From the NCBI GenBank assembly GCA_934352055.1, contig CAKRJY010000007.1, positions 1 through 64,000 of the forward strand: a DNA stretch of 64,000 bases, in the 5' to 3' direction. Positions 1 through 8,663 of this stretch are shown here, piece after piece; position 1 is the first letter of the stretch, and each line of letters opens with the position of its first letter. Below the pieces are notes generated by a model. The model was given only the letters and a program-made list of their open reading frames with translations. It made no database searches and was not told the DNA's origin. A program made the translations under genes and the position numbers. This DNA comes from an uncultured Lachnospiraceae bacterium (GTDB lineage Bacteria; Bacillota; Clostridia; Lachnospirales; Lachnospiraceae).

Positions 1-259
1 CTCGGTCATACTCAAGACTCCTACTGATTCGGTCCTTCACCTCTCGGCTACTATGACCTCTGCTGACTTCTGTGCGTCAGACCAGAGATTTGCCCATAAG
101 TTAGTATGTTCCTCACATCCAGCTTCCTTCAGATTCCATCTCACGATGGACACCCTTGCTGTTCAGCTATACACTTCCCACTATCCGGGTATGTTTGGGA
201 CTTTCACCCATTAGAACGCGCCCATGGCGCGCAAACGAAACGTGCGCCGCTAGGCGCAC
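1..259 (-). mobile_element. 5' portion of a group II intron (probably class IIC), truncated by the window edge
   Basis: Read on the minus strand, the segment begins at 259 with GTGCGCC, matching the GUGYG start of group II introns, followed at once by a short hairpin (GTGCGCC/GGCGCAC). Much of the first 260 bases recurs in the second intron at 14.5-14.8 kb, including the block around the words AAGGGTGTCCATCGTGAGAT and GGGAAG. The intron starts a few bases after a GC-rich hairpin that follows the rhamnosidase gene. Insertion behind terminator stems is the known habit of class IIC introns. The reverse transcriptase and domains V/VI would lie beyond the left edge. The class is inferred; the match between the two copies is direct. 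Confidence 0.75.
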
Positions 260-263
260 CACG

Positions 264-304
264 AACAGCGGGAAACCTTGATAAGGCTTCCCGCTGTTTT
301 TAGG
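264..304. terminator. Terminator hairpin downstream of the GH78 rhamnosidase gene
   Basis: A perfect 10-bp stem (ACAGCGGGAA at 265-274 with TTCCCGCTGT at 288-297) is extended by a CCTT/AAGG inner stem. A T-run follows on the plus strand. On the minus strand, the direction of the rhamnosidase, the expected T-run is cut short after TT by TTCGTG and the start of the group II intron, so the intron appears to sit in the terminator tail. Confidence 0.75.
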
Positions 305-404
305 TTACTCAAACTCAATAATAATATCATGGTTTCTACTATATATAGTGCTTCTTTTTGTTGCCAAACATTCATTGGAAATATCCTATGGACCTTTTCC
401 GTTT

Positions 405-3065
405 TTATTTCTCACATTCATAGTGATATGTTCCACTTCCTGCTGTATGGCTGCTTCCATCCGGCAACACCACCTCTGCAGTCACATTACACGGAATGGT
501 CACATCCATTGTAAATCGATCCTTCTTCTCCCACTCGCAGGACACTTTACCATATGGTGTCTCATAGCTACGGCTGCAAGAAGTAATCACTGTATCCACA
601 TGAGGACGGATGATCAGATGTTTGAATCCGGCCTGATCTGTATCAATGCCTCCGATATGTCGGAACATCCAGTCATCAATCGCTCCGAAGGAATAATGAT
701 TGAAGCTAAGGTGTCCCGGATTGCCGTTCTTATCATATCCGTACCAGCTTTCCCAGATTGTTGTCGCACCATGGTTTACTTCGTAAAGCCATGATGGTGC
801 TTTCTCCTGCCACAGAATTTGATAGGCAAGATCCTGGCGGTTAATCTTACATAACACATCCATCAAAAAAGGTGTTCCCAAAAATCCGGTATCAAGACAA
901 CCGTCATTCTTCTCAATGCACTTTACGAGGTTCTCTGCAAATGTATCTTTCAGATGTTCCGGAACGAGGTCAAAATAGATTGGCAGTACATAAGCTCCCA
1001 TCAGTTCTGACGGCATGGAGCCATCCTCCCGGATCACACCTTTTTGAATCGCCTGTTTCATCTTATCTGCAATCTCTTTATATTTCTTTGCATCTGAATC
1101 TCTTCCCAGTATCTCTGCAATCTTGGCAAAATGATTTACCGAATTCCAGCCGAAAATCGGTGCCGTATAGCAGGCACTCGAAGCCATGATCTGTTTCAGA
1201 TTCTTCATATCAAGACCGTTTTTATTCTGACTTGGAATCAGCCATTCCCCATAGTGATATCCGGTATCCCACAAGTATTCTTCGATCTCCGCCGGAAGCG
1301 TACTTCCTTTCGGCTTTTTGTCCTTTGCTTTTCGAATAATATAATCACACCATCGCTTCATGCAGTCATACTGCTGTTCCAACACTGCTGTATTTCCAGT
1401 TGCCTCATACATGGAATACGGAACTATTACTGCCGCATCTCCCCATCCGGAGGAAGTTCCCTGTCCTTTTTCTCCATACATCAGATTCATCATTTTTCCG
1501 GTCTTAGGATATGAACCATTATTTGGAACCACCATTGGTATGATGCCATACTCGTCCTGATCACAGCTCATATTTGCCAGCCATCTTGTAAATAAAGAAG
1601 TACAATCTTCGTTTAACATCGCAGTTTTCGCGTATACGAGCATATCTCCGGTCCAGCCTGCTTTTTCTCTTTGCGGACAGTCGGTCGGGATAGACATCAT
1701 ATTGGAGCGCTGAGACCATCGTGTGTTCTCGTACAATCGGTTGATTCGTTCATCCGATGTAACAAATGTTCCGAGATCCTGTTTCTCCGTTGATAACACA
1801 ACTGCTTTAAAATCATCAGGATTCACATTTGCTATTCCGCATACCTTCACATATCGGAATCCATGAAATGTAAATGCAGGTTCATAGGTGCATTCCGTAC
1901 CGTCGCTGATATAGCAGTCCTTCTGGTCGCATCCTTTTCCGACACCGCCGGCCCCCATGATATTATTGAAATAATTTCCGTCTTTGTCTAACACCTCGCA
2001 GTGTTCCAGCGTAATCTGCGTACCTTTTGTTGCATTTACCTTCATCGAAACCCGCCCGGAAATATTCTGTCCGAAGTCCAGAATCGTCTCCCCTTTCGGG
2101 CTATGAAGCACTTCCTTAACAGAAAGAGTCATTACAGGAATTACCGGCTCCCCAGACTGGGCATGCAAGTTGTCAAATCCATAATCTGCTGTTTTCACAT
2201 ACTTCCATGCATCATCCTGAAATTGTGGCTGGTCCCAGCCCGCCTGAATCTCATTTGCATCAAACAGCTCTCCTGCATACAGATCGCTGCTGCGAACCGG
2301 ACCATAAGATACTTTCACCCTTCCATCAGAACCTATTTTTTCTGTAGTGCCGTCTGCATATTCTACTTCGATCTGGAACAAAACCGCATGCGCATGTTTC
2401 ATTTTCATATTTGGAATTGCCTGCGGACAGAGATACCAGCCATCTCCGACATACATCCCAAGTGCATTCTCACCTTCATTTAATAATGCAGTCACATCAT
2501 AGGTCTGATAACACAGATATTTCTCATAAACGGTATGTTCCGGTGCGAATTCGCGCTGATCTGCTCTCTGCCCATTGACACTTAGCTGATATGCCCCATG
2601 ACAGGTTGCGTAACATCTCGCCTTTATCGGCTTTGCTTTTAACGAAAATGTTTTTCTAAACATCGTTGCCGGATCCTGCTTACCAAAACCAGCCTTCCCT
2701 TTATGGCGTTTCAAGGATGATTCTACCCATGATGCACTCCAATCACTCTTATCTAAAAGTGCGGTTTCGAAAGTTGTTGTTTTCGCATCCTCATTTCCAT
2801 GATTGTCCCATACTGTTACCGTTACTTCGTATACCGTTCGGCTCTTCAGTGCCTCACCCTGATACCACACAAAGATTGACTGTTCCGATTCCACCTTTCC
2901 GGTATTCCAACAGTCTGTCTTATTTTTTTCTGCTTTAACCTGAATCTGATATGCCTCCTGCATTGTTCCTAGCTGATCACTCTCCATCTTCCATGAGAAA
3001 TATGGTTTCGTGTCGATACCAAGCGGAGCTATCATATTCAACGTTTTGATTTCTGCTATTTTCAT
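405..3065 (-). CDS. Alpha-L-rhamnosidase, glycoside hydrolase family 78
   Basis: Hydrolyses terminal alpha-L-rhamnose from plant glycosides or polysaccharides. No signal peptide is visible, so it is probably cytoplasmic and acts on small imported glycosides. From the chosen start the protein has 886 residues, normal for GH78: N-terminal Fn3-like and beta-sandwich domains to about residue 380, then the (alpha/alpha)6 catalytic domain. The motif DCPQREKAGWTGD at about 462-474 and Glu772 in ATTIWESW hold the expected acidic catalytic residues. The frame is open 20 codons further upstream, but ATG at 3065 is preceded by GGAGAAG at proper spacing. It is divergent from an AraC regulator with half-sites in between. 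Linkage on a rutinose-like or steroidal substrate cannot be told. Confidence 0.93.
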   Translation of the reverse strand: MKIAEIKTLNMIAPLGIDTKPYFSWKMESDQLGTMQEAYQIQVKAEKNKTDCWNTGKVESEQSIFVWYQGEALKSRTVYEVTVTVWDNHGNEDAKTTTFETALLDKSDWSASWVESSLKRHKGKAGFGKQDPATMFRKTFSLKAKPIKARCYATCHGAYQLSVNGQRADQREFAPEHTVYEKYLCYQTYDVTALLNEGENALGMYVGDGWYLCPQAIPNMKMKHAHAVLFQIEVEYADGTTEKIGSDGRVKVSYGPVRSSDLYAGELFDANEIQAGWDQPQFQDDAWKYVKTADYGFDNLHAQSGEPVIPVMTLSVKEVLHSPKGETILDFGQNISGRVSMKVNATKGTQITLEHCEVLDKDGNYFNNIMGAGGVGKGCDQKDCYISDGTECTYEPAFTFHGFRYVKVCGIANVNPDDFKAVVLSTEKQDLGTFVTSDERINRLYENTRWSQRSNMMSIPTDCPQREKAGWTGDMLVYAKTAMLNEDCTSLFTRWLANMSCDQDEYGIIPMVVPNNGSYPKTGKMMNLMYGEKGQGTSSGWGDAAVIVPYSMYEATGNTAVLEQQYDCMKRWCDYIIRKAKDKKPKGSTLPAEIEEYLWDTGYHYGEWLIPSQNKNGLDMKNLKQIMASSACYTAPIFGWNSVNHFAKIAEILGRDSDAKKYKEIADKMKQAIQKGVIREDGSMPSELMGAYVLPIYFDLVPEHLKDTFAENLVKCIEKNDGCLDTGFLGTPFLMDVLCKINRQDLAYQILWQEKAPSWLYEVNHGATTIWESWYGYDKNGNPGHLSFNHYSFGAIDDWMFRHIGGIDTDQAGFKHLIIRPHVDTVITSCSRSYETPYGKVSCEWEKKDRFTMDVTIPCNVTAEVVLPDGSSHTAGSGTYHYECEK

Positions 3066-3154
3066 ATACCTGGCTTCTCCTTTTCCTGCAATATTTCCCA
3101 CAGATAGCTTGTGGAAATACCGCAATCACACTTTAATCTTGCTTTATATTTTTG

Positions 3155-3222
3155 ATTATAGTACACTGAAATCAGGCACAAAAGACTATTAGTTGCTCAT
3201 TCACTATAGAAAATTGCTCATT
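3155..3222 (-). promoter_or_regulatory. Rhamnosidase promoter with a pair of AraC-type direct-repeat half-sites
   Basis: On the minus strand a perfect -10 TATAAT lies at 3160-3155, but the -35 position (around 3183-3178, TTTTGT) is poor. About 10 bases upstream of that -35 begins the first of two identical 9-bp words, TTGCTCATT on the plus strand at 3193-3201 and 3214-3222. They are exactly 21 bp apart, two helical turns. A weak -35 with direct repeats abutting it is the usual layout for activation by an AraC-family protein, and such a gene starts at 3243. Binding itself is inferred. Confidence 0.6.
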
Positions 3223-3242
3223 TATAAAAGGAGACCACACAA

Positions 3243-4259
3243 ATGTTTGAACGCATTCATCTGTTGGAAATCAATTTATCCGGTGAGACAATCACCGATA
3301 AAAACTATCTCGCTTTGGGACAAACTCCCCTTCTTCGCGAGGCATCCCCTACTGAAAACAAAGAATTCTATCAGGACATGTATCGGACAACTCCATACAA
3401 TATAGAATACTCCCTTACCGGACAAATCAAATATTTACTGGAGCTTCCGATGACTGCTGAAACAAAAGAACATTATATTTATCTTCAGTCGTTCAGTTAT
3501 ACGCAGACGGCAGGCTCTGTATTTACCCAAAGAGAGCACTACCCATCCTATCTGCTCGTCTATACCTATCAGGGAAGCGGCGAATTCATTTACCGCGGAG
3601 AACATTACACACTATCCGCCGGAGATGCGTTCCTGATTGACTGCAACGAACCACAATATTACGGCACTGAGAATCTTGAAGGTTGGACACAGTCTGCACT
3701 TCATTTTTACGGCGGAAACTCCGGTCATATCTACGAGACACTGTTTCGAAATCTGCCTCCTGTGTTCCACCTGTCCAATGAACAGGAATTCCAGAGTCTG
3801 CTGGAAGATATCCTGCGCTACCAGACTACGCCATCTGTGCAGCATGACTTTAAGGTATCCCTTGCGATTCAGAAGATGCTGGACTATCTGTATGCCAATC
3901 AATCGGCTACAACAGATAACGTGGAATATCCTGATTTTATCCGCTATATCATGCATTATATGGAAAATAATTATCAACAAGAACTTTCTCTGGATGAATT
4001 GGCTGATATGGCAAGCATGAGTAAATATCATTTTTGCAGACAGTTCAAAAAATACACATCTTTCTCCCCTAAAAAATACCTGATCAACCTGCGGATATCC
4101 CATGCCCGGATGCTGTTGACAAGTACGGACATTCCGGCATACAAAATCGGAATTCTGGTAGGCATCTCAAACGAAGCGAATTTTATACATCTGTTCAAGG
4201 AAAATGTCGGTTTGACACCAAATGAATACCGGAAACAATTTGAAGGAGGAGCCGACTAA
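3243..4259 (+). CDS. AraC-family transcriptional regulator with N-terminal cupin sensor
   Basis: 338 residues. The region at about 90-170 (ASYLLVYTYQGSGEFIYRG type, with a GDAFLIDCNEPQYY strand) fits the AraC-binding cupin fold. Residues about 240-338 carry two helix-turn-helix motifs (LSLDELADMASMSKYHFCRQFKKYT, then AYKIGILVGISNEANFIHLFK and the closing TPNEYRK). The start ATG follows AAAAGGAGA at good spacing. It is divergent from the GH78 gene, and the intergenic DNA holds the candidate half-sites, so it is most likely a local activator responding to rhamnose or a rhamnoside. The remaining glycosidase genes show no copy of the same 9-bp word upstream, so its regulon is unclear. Confidence 0.88.
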   Translation: MFERIHLLEINLSGETITDKNYLALGQTPLLREASPTENKEFYQDMYRTTPYNIEYSLTGQIKYLLELPMTAETKEHYIYLQSFSYTQTAGSVFTQREHYPSYLLVYTYQGSGEFIYRGEHYTLSAGDAFLIDCNEPQYYGTENLEGWTQSALHFYGGNSGHIYETLFRNLPPVFHLSNEQEFQSLLEDILRYQTTPSVQHDFKVSLAIQKMLDYLYANQSATTDNVEYPDFIRYIMHYMENNYQQELSLDELADMASMSKYHFCRQFKKYTSFSPKKYLINLRISHARMLLTSTDIPAYKIGILVGISNEANFIHLFKENVGLTPNEYRKQFEGGAD

Positions 4260-4285
4260 TGTAGTCTGCTCCTCCTTCTGTTTTT
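4242..4285 (+). terminator. Intrinsic terminator overlapping the araC stop codon
   Basis: The stem GAAGGAGGAGC (4242-4252) pairs with GCTCCTCCTTC (4268-4278), extended by GACTA/TAGTC, and is followed by CTG and a run of five T. The last codons of the regulator form the left arm. Confidence 0.85.
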
Positions 4286-4297
4286 AAACTATATGTA

Positions 4298-5251
4298 TTA
4301 TCTCTTCTGTAACATCTTTTTCATCACTTCTACCCTGTGAGCGAGTAGTCTCTGTGTGAGCGGACTCTTCCAATCATTCTCCACACCATGATAAGAACCT
4401 TTGATTACATTGATTTCAACCGGTATTCCGGCTGCCTTCAGTTTTTCTCCGTAAGCAAGTGCTTCATCCCGCAGAATATCAATTTCCTGCGGTTCCACAT
4501 ATGCCTGTGGCAGTTCAGAAAAATCTTCTATATTCATTGGTGCAGCATAATTTTCCATACCGAAGGTTCCCTTCTCAAACATCAGCCTCCACATGCTCCT
4601 GTTGGCACTCGCAGGCCATGCAGCATCCGGATACTCCTTCACAGATTGATACCGCTCTGAGTGGTTATCTGTAACCGGGTAAACCAATAATTGACCCAAT
4701 GCTTTTTTATAACCTCTATCTCTTGCCATATGGGTTGTTCCTGCTGCCAATGCACCACCTGCACTATCCCCATATACAAGCACCTGATTGGAATTGATAT
4801 GTAACTCCTCTGCATGATTGAAAATATATTGATACATTGATGCACAATCTTCTAAAATATCCTGGCAAGTGTTGGTCAATGAAATCCTATAATCCGGCAA
4901 TGCCACTCTGCAATGAAGTTTCTCTGCATAATAGTTTGCCAGCTTTTGCATCATTTTCTGAACCGGGAACATAAATCCGCCGCCGTGATAATAGATGATA
5001 CACGGTAATGTCTCGTTCATACTGTTTTTCGGTTCAAAGAGATAGAATGGAATGTCAGCGTTATCGTATGATTTATAACTGCCGATTTTCATTTGAATTC
5101 CATTTTTTGCGTGATAGAATTTTGCCATCTTACCGAACATTTTTCCAATCTTTGCCATCCCTGCAATGGTCTTCGGATCATCATAATCTACTTTCGAGTT
5201 ATCTGCCGGAGCCTTAAGTTCCGATGAATAAGGGTATTTATTGTCTGCCAT
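4298..5251 (-). CDS. Alpha/beta hydrolase (HSL-type esterase/acetyl hydrolase)
   Basis: 317 residues with the hormone-sensitive-lipase family signature: oxyanion-hole motif YYHGGGF near residue 100, nucleophile elbow GDSAGGA near 165, an acidic residue in EIDILRDE, and a late His in SYHG. No secretion signal. Such enzymes de-esterify small acyl esters. Sitting between GH78 and GH2 genes it may deacylate acylated glycosides before or after sugar removal (inference from context). It converges with the araC gene. A possible promoter on the minus strand is TATGAT about 17 bp after TTGTGG in the 150-bp gap before it. The GH2 gene upstream has no clear terminator. Confidence 0.85.
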   Translation of the reverse strand: MADNKYPYSSELKAPADNSKVDYDDPKTIAGMAKIGKMFGKMAKFYHAKNGIQMKIGSYKSYDNADIPFYLFEPKNSMNETLPCIIYYHGGGFMFPVQKMMQKLANYYAEKLHCRVALPDYRISLTNTCQDILEDCASMYQYIFNHAEELHINSNQVLVYGDSAGGALAAGTTHMARDRGYKKALGQLLVYPVTDNHSERYQSVKEYPDAAWPASANRSMWRLMFEKGTFGMENYAAPMNIEDFSELPQAYVEPQEIDILRDEALAYGEKLKAAGIPVEINVIKGSYHGVENDWKSPLTQRLLAHRVEVMKKMLQKR

Positions 5252-5403
5252 AATCCTCTCTCACTTTCTCCTAAAAATCTTCTGATTACTATCATACAGA
5301 GGTAGCCTATGTTCCACAATTCTCTTTGTTGCTATCATGCTATTGTTTTTTGCTTATAGTAGCATTGGAACTGTTGTTGTTCCGATTGATAAACTGAGCA
5401 TTC

Positions 5404-7782
5404 TTATTCCACTTTCAGCTGTATTTTCTTCGTCTCCAATCCGTCTCCGCTGATTTTCACACAAATTTCTCCTGCTTTATCGGATGCTCTCACCACCGCA
5501 AGCAGTTTTCCATAATAAGTGGTATAGCCATTTCCCACAAATGACTCTTCTGTATTAAGCCTCGCTGAGCCCAATCCCTGAAGATATCCTGCACCTTCCA
5601 CCAATACAGTCAGCTTCTGATCCACATTGGATTTTATCACTCCGTTTTCTCCTGTCAGACTGATTTCCAGGAAACTCAAATCCTGCCCATTTGCATGTAA
5701 TACTGATTTATCCGGCTTCACACGGATGCTTGTGTTGCCTGTGGCAGAATTCAAAATTGCACTTCCTTTTTTTGTTCCGTCTGCGGCAAAGGCAACAGCA
5801 CGCAACTCTCCGGCTTCATATGGGACTTTCTTAAATTCCGCCATGTATTCCTTTACTTTTTTTGTTCCCAGCTCTCGTTTATTCAGATATAATGTAATAT
5901 AATCTGCATCCGAATAAACAACAACATTTGTTTTCTTTCCTTCACAGCCTTCCCATGACCAGCTCTCCTGTGCATCCGTAACTCTCCACATGGACGCCGC
6001 CCGAAGATCCTCTGCGTGGTTCACCGGCTCTACTCCAATCACAGGTTTTTCTTCCAAGCCCCAGATTGTTTTATTCCAATGCGTCTCCGGACGTTCAAAT
6101 CCACAGATATCAATCACTCCTGCACCGGATAGAATCGCCAGTCCCGGATCTACACTTTCTTTCGTAGCTTTCTTCTGGTAACGGATGCTTCCGATTCCAC
6201 ATTCTCCCAGATAATCCCAACCGGTCCACATAAAATCTCCAATCAGATTCGGAGTACTTTTCACCAGTTCCCAATTGCGATACAAACTCTGAGGCAGGGT
6301 CTCTGAACCAACTATCACACGTTCCGGATGCATTTTGTACTCTTTTTTATACCTTGATGTTGCATAGTTATATCCCATCACATCCAGACCCGATGAAATT
6401 GCATCTGCCACTTTATCCGCACCCTTCGTTGCTGCCATGTGGTCTATCACTCCGCCCATTTTATTCATCAGAATATTATAAAATGTACTGGTCGGTACAT
6501 TATCCATTCCTGCACTTCCGTTTGTGTTCTCTTTGCCGTCTTCTTTCTTACCATACAGCCCCTTTCCTTTTGCAGCCATAGAAGCAAGCATCAGATTGAT
6601 TCCGCAGGTCACAGCTCTGGAAGAATCCATGGTTTTGACATATGCCGACATCTGCGCACACAATTCCTGCCCTTCTGCAATTCCCAACTCTGAAATTTCA
6701 TTTCCAATGGAATACATTACGACACTCGGATGATTGTAATCCTTTCGAATCATTGCTCCGGTATCTTCTTTCCACCATTTTTGAACAGTTTCTCCGCCAT
6801 GATCGTAAGGATTTTTATGTATCAGCCAATAGTCATAGGTTTCATCCATCACATACATACCAAGTTCGTCACAGGCATCCAGCATTGCTTTGGAGATTGG
6901 ATTATGGGCACTTCGGATTGCATTAAATCCTGCCTCTTTTAAAATACGGACTCTTCGGTATTCCGCATCCCGGAATCCACAGGCCCCCAGTACGCCGTTA
7001 TCGTGATGAATACAGGCTCCGCGAAGCAATTTTTCTTTTCCGTTTACGAAAAATCCGTCTTTATTCCAGTTCAGGATACGCATTCCGAACTTCTGCTCAG
7101 CTTCGTCTGATACTTCATCTCCCTTTTGAATAATGACTTTGCATGTATAAAGTTTCGGGACCGACTCGCTCCAACATTGCGCCTCTGGAATTACAATGAC
7201 AGCCTTCTCCCCTGTTTCCTGAGCAACCTTTGTCTTTCCATCCCAAATTTCCACTGTAACCGTTCCTTCTCCGACAATCTCTGTCTCAACCAGAACTTTC
7301 TCCGAATTTAACGGTGTAATCCGTATACCATCCGGTTTCACATAAGATGCGCCGCCCACATGCAACCCTACTTCACGATAAATTCCACTTCCGGAATACC
7401 ATCTGCTATTCGGAATTTTTGAGTTATCTGCGATAATTTCAATTTCATTTTCCACATCTTTCTTCAAATGCGGCATCAGATTCACATAAAAATCCGAATA
7501 TCCATATGGTCTGAAGTATACTTCCGTTCCGTTCACCTTTACTGTTGAATTCTGGTAAACCCCTTCACATTCCAGAAATACATTTTCCCAGCCTTCCTGT
7601 ATATATAACTTCTTCGTATAATGATACGTTCCACCCGCGAAATATGCTCCGCCTGACTGTGTTGCATTGTCTTTGTCCCGTTTTTCCGAAAGCATTGCGT
7701 CATGTGGAAGATTTACTTTTTCCTGTTTCTCACCTCCCTCTTTCCAAAAATTCCAATCCGAATTAAAATCCAGTCTTTTCAT
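5404..7782 (-). CDS. Glycoside hydrolase family 2 (beta-galactosidase/beta-glucuronidase type)
   Basis: 792 residues. The N-terminal jelly-roll (about 1-145, with SGGAYFAGGTYHYTKKL and SRWYSGSGIYR) and immunoglobulin-like domain (about 150-235) precede the TIM barrel. The acid/base Glu362 lies in YSIGNE, and the nucleophile Glu494 in VIVGSETLPQS. Further C-terminal beta domains follow. No signal peptide, so cytoplasmic. Specificity (galactose, glucuronic acid or other) cannot be assigned from these motifs. It starts 11 bp after the isomerase-like gene and ends the GH3 - isomerase-like - GH2 operon, which suggests stepwise removal of different sugars from one imported conjugate. Confidence 0.9.
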   Translation of the reverse strand: MKRLDFNSDWNFWKEGGEKQEKVNLPHDAMLSEKRDKDNATQSGGAYFAGGTYHYTKKLYIQEGWENVFLECEGVYQNSTVKVNGTEVYFRPYGYSDFYVNLMPHLKKDVENEIEIIADNSKIPNSRWYSGSGIYREVGLHVGGASYVKPDGIRITPLNSEKVLVETEIVGEGTVTVEIWDGKTKVAQETGEKAVIVIPEAQCWSESVPKLYTCKVIIQKGDEVSDEAEQKFGMRILNWNKDGFFVNGKEKLLRGACIHHDNGVLGACGFRDAEYRRVRILKEAGFNAIRSAHNPISKAMLDACDELGMYVMDETYDYWLIHKNPYDHGGETVQKWWKEDTGAMIRKDYNHPSVVMYSIGNEISELGIAEGQELCAQMSAYVKTMDSSRAVTCGINLMLASMAAKGKGLYGKKEDGKENTNGSAGMDNVPTSTFYNILMNKMGGVIDHMAATKGADKVADAISSGLDVMGYNYATSRYKKEYKMHPERVIVGSETLPQSLYRNWELVKSTPNLIGDFMWTGWDYLGECGIGSIRYQKKATKESVDPGLAILSGAGVIDICGFERPETHWNKTIWGLEEKPVIGVEPVNHAEDLRAASMWRVTDAQESWSWEGCEGKKTNVVVYSDADYITLYLNKRELGTKKVKEYMAEFKKVPYEAGELRAVAFAADGTKKGSAILNSATGNTSIRVKPDKSVLHANGQDLSFLEISLTGENGVIKSNVDQKLTVLVEGAGYLQGLGSARLNTEESFVGNGYTTYYGKLLAVVRASDKAGEICVKISGDGLETKKIQLKVE

Positions 7783-7793
7783 TCTCTTCTCCT

Positions 7794-8645
7794 TTAATTT
7801 ACAACATACTTATTCATGAACTTCGCACTGAGCTGGAACGACTTCACCGGGGACTTATCCACCCAGTTCTTATGGCTTTCCAGAATCACCGCATCTACCC
7901 CGTTTTTCTGTGCTATGTCAACCATTTTTGTCAAGTTCATATTACCGTATCCTAGTTCCATGCTGTCAGACTTTAAGATCTGTCCTCCGGGTCCGCTCAT
8001 CCTTGTTCCTCGGTCGTTGATGTGGTAGAGCTTCATCCGCTCTCCCAATCGCTCCATGAGCGCAATCGTATCTACACCGGCCTCTGTCGCCCAGTAAGAA
8101 TCGAATTCGAAGTTAACATATTCCGGATTTGTCTTTTCAATCAGCACATCGTAGGCACATTTTCCCGCTCCCACTTTGCGGAATTCACAGTTGTGATTGT
8201 GATATAACAAGGAAATGCCTCCTTCTTTCAGAATTTTTCCTGCCTTATTTAGCTTCTGTGCCAATTCCAGTACCGCTGCCATATCGGAATAGTCAAACCG
8301 ATGCATTCCCGTAATGACAATATACTTTGTGGAAAATGTTTTTGCTTCTTCAATGATTTCCTGCGGATTTCTCAAGATGCTTCCAAGATCCTCGTGGATA
8401 CTGACCACCTTAAGTCCGGTGTCTGCAATCAACTTCTTCCAGTCTAATTTCGCCGTCTTTCCAATTGGCATCCCCGCAAGGGTTGTCAGAACACGAACAA
8501 TCGGCGGCATCTTTTTCATCATAAATCCGTTCAGCTCGATTCCGTCATATCCGGCTTCTTTCATCAGGCGGATCGTTTCCCTTGCTTTTTCCTCTGACCC
8601 CATCACCGTTCCAATCTGAATTAACTGAATTGCTTTTACTGCCAT
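7794..8645 (-). CDS. Sugar phosphate isomerase/epimerase-like TIM-barrel protein
   Basis: 283 residues of the AP-endonuclease-2/xylose-isomerase-like fold. Candidate divalent-metal ligands are the His-rich LLYHNHNCEF, the acidic FEFDSYW, KLYHINDRG and a late Glu in VILESHKNW. The true start is ATG at 8645, preceded by GTGAGGAGACAAGATAAC; a GTG six codons upstream lies in this ribosome binding site. It sits between GH3 and GH2 genes with gaps of 18 and 11 bp, so it acts in the same process. Relatives include keto-glycoside isomerases and the catalytic subunits of C-glycoside-cleaving enzymes, but the partner subunit and the oxidoreductase of those systems are absent here. Substrate unknown. 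Confidence 0.8.
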   Translation of the reverse strand: MAVKAIQLIQIGTVMGSEEKARETIRLMKEAGYDGIELNGFMMKKMPPIVRVLTTLAGMPIGKTAKLDWKKLIADTGLKVVSIHEDLGSILRNPQEIIEEAKTFSTKYIVITGMHRFDYSDMAAVLELAQKLNKAGKILKEGGISLLYHNHNCEFRKVGAGKCAYDVLIEKTNPEYVNFEFDSYWATEAGVDTIALMERLGERMKLYHINDRGTRMSGPGGQILKSDSMELGYGNMNLTKMVDIAQKNGVDAVILESHKNWVDKSPVKSFQLSAKFMNKYVVN

Positions 8646-8663
8646 GTTATCTTGTCTCCTCAC

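Noticed and set aside
5367..5383. GGAAC/GTTCC hairpin after the GH2 gene as terminator
   Set aside because: Only five base pairs and no T-run on either strand; too weak to call.
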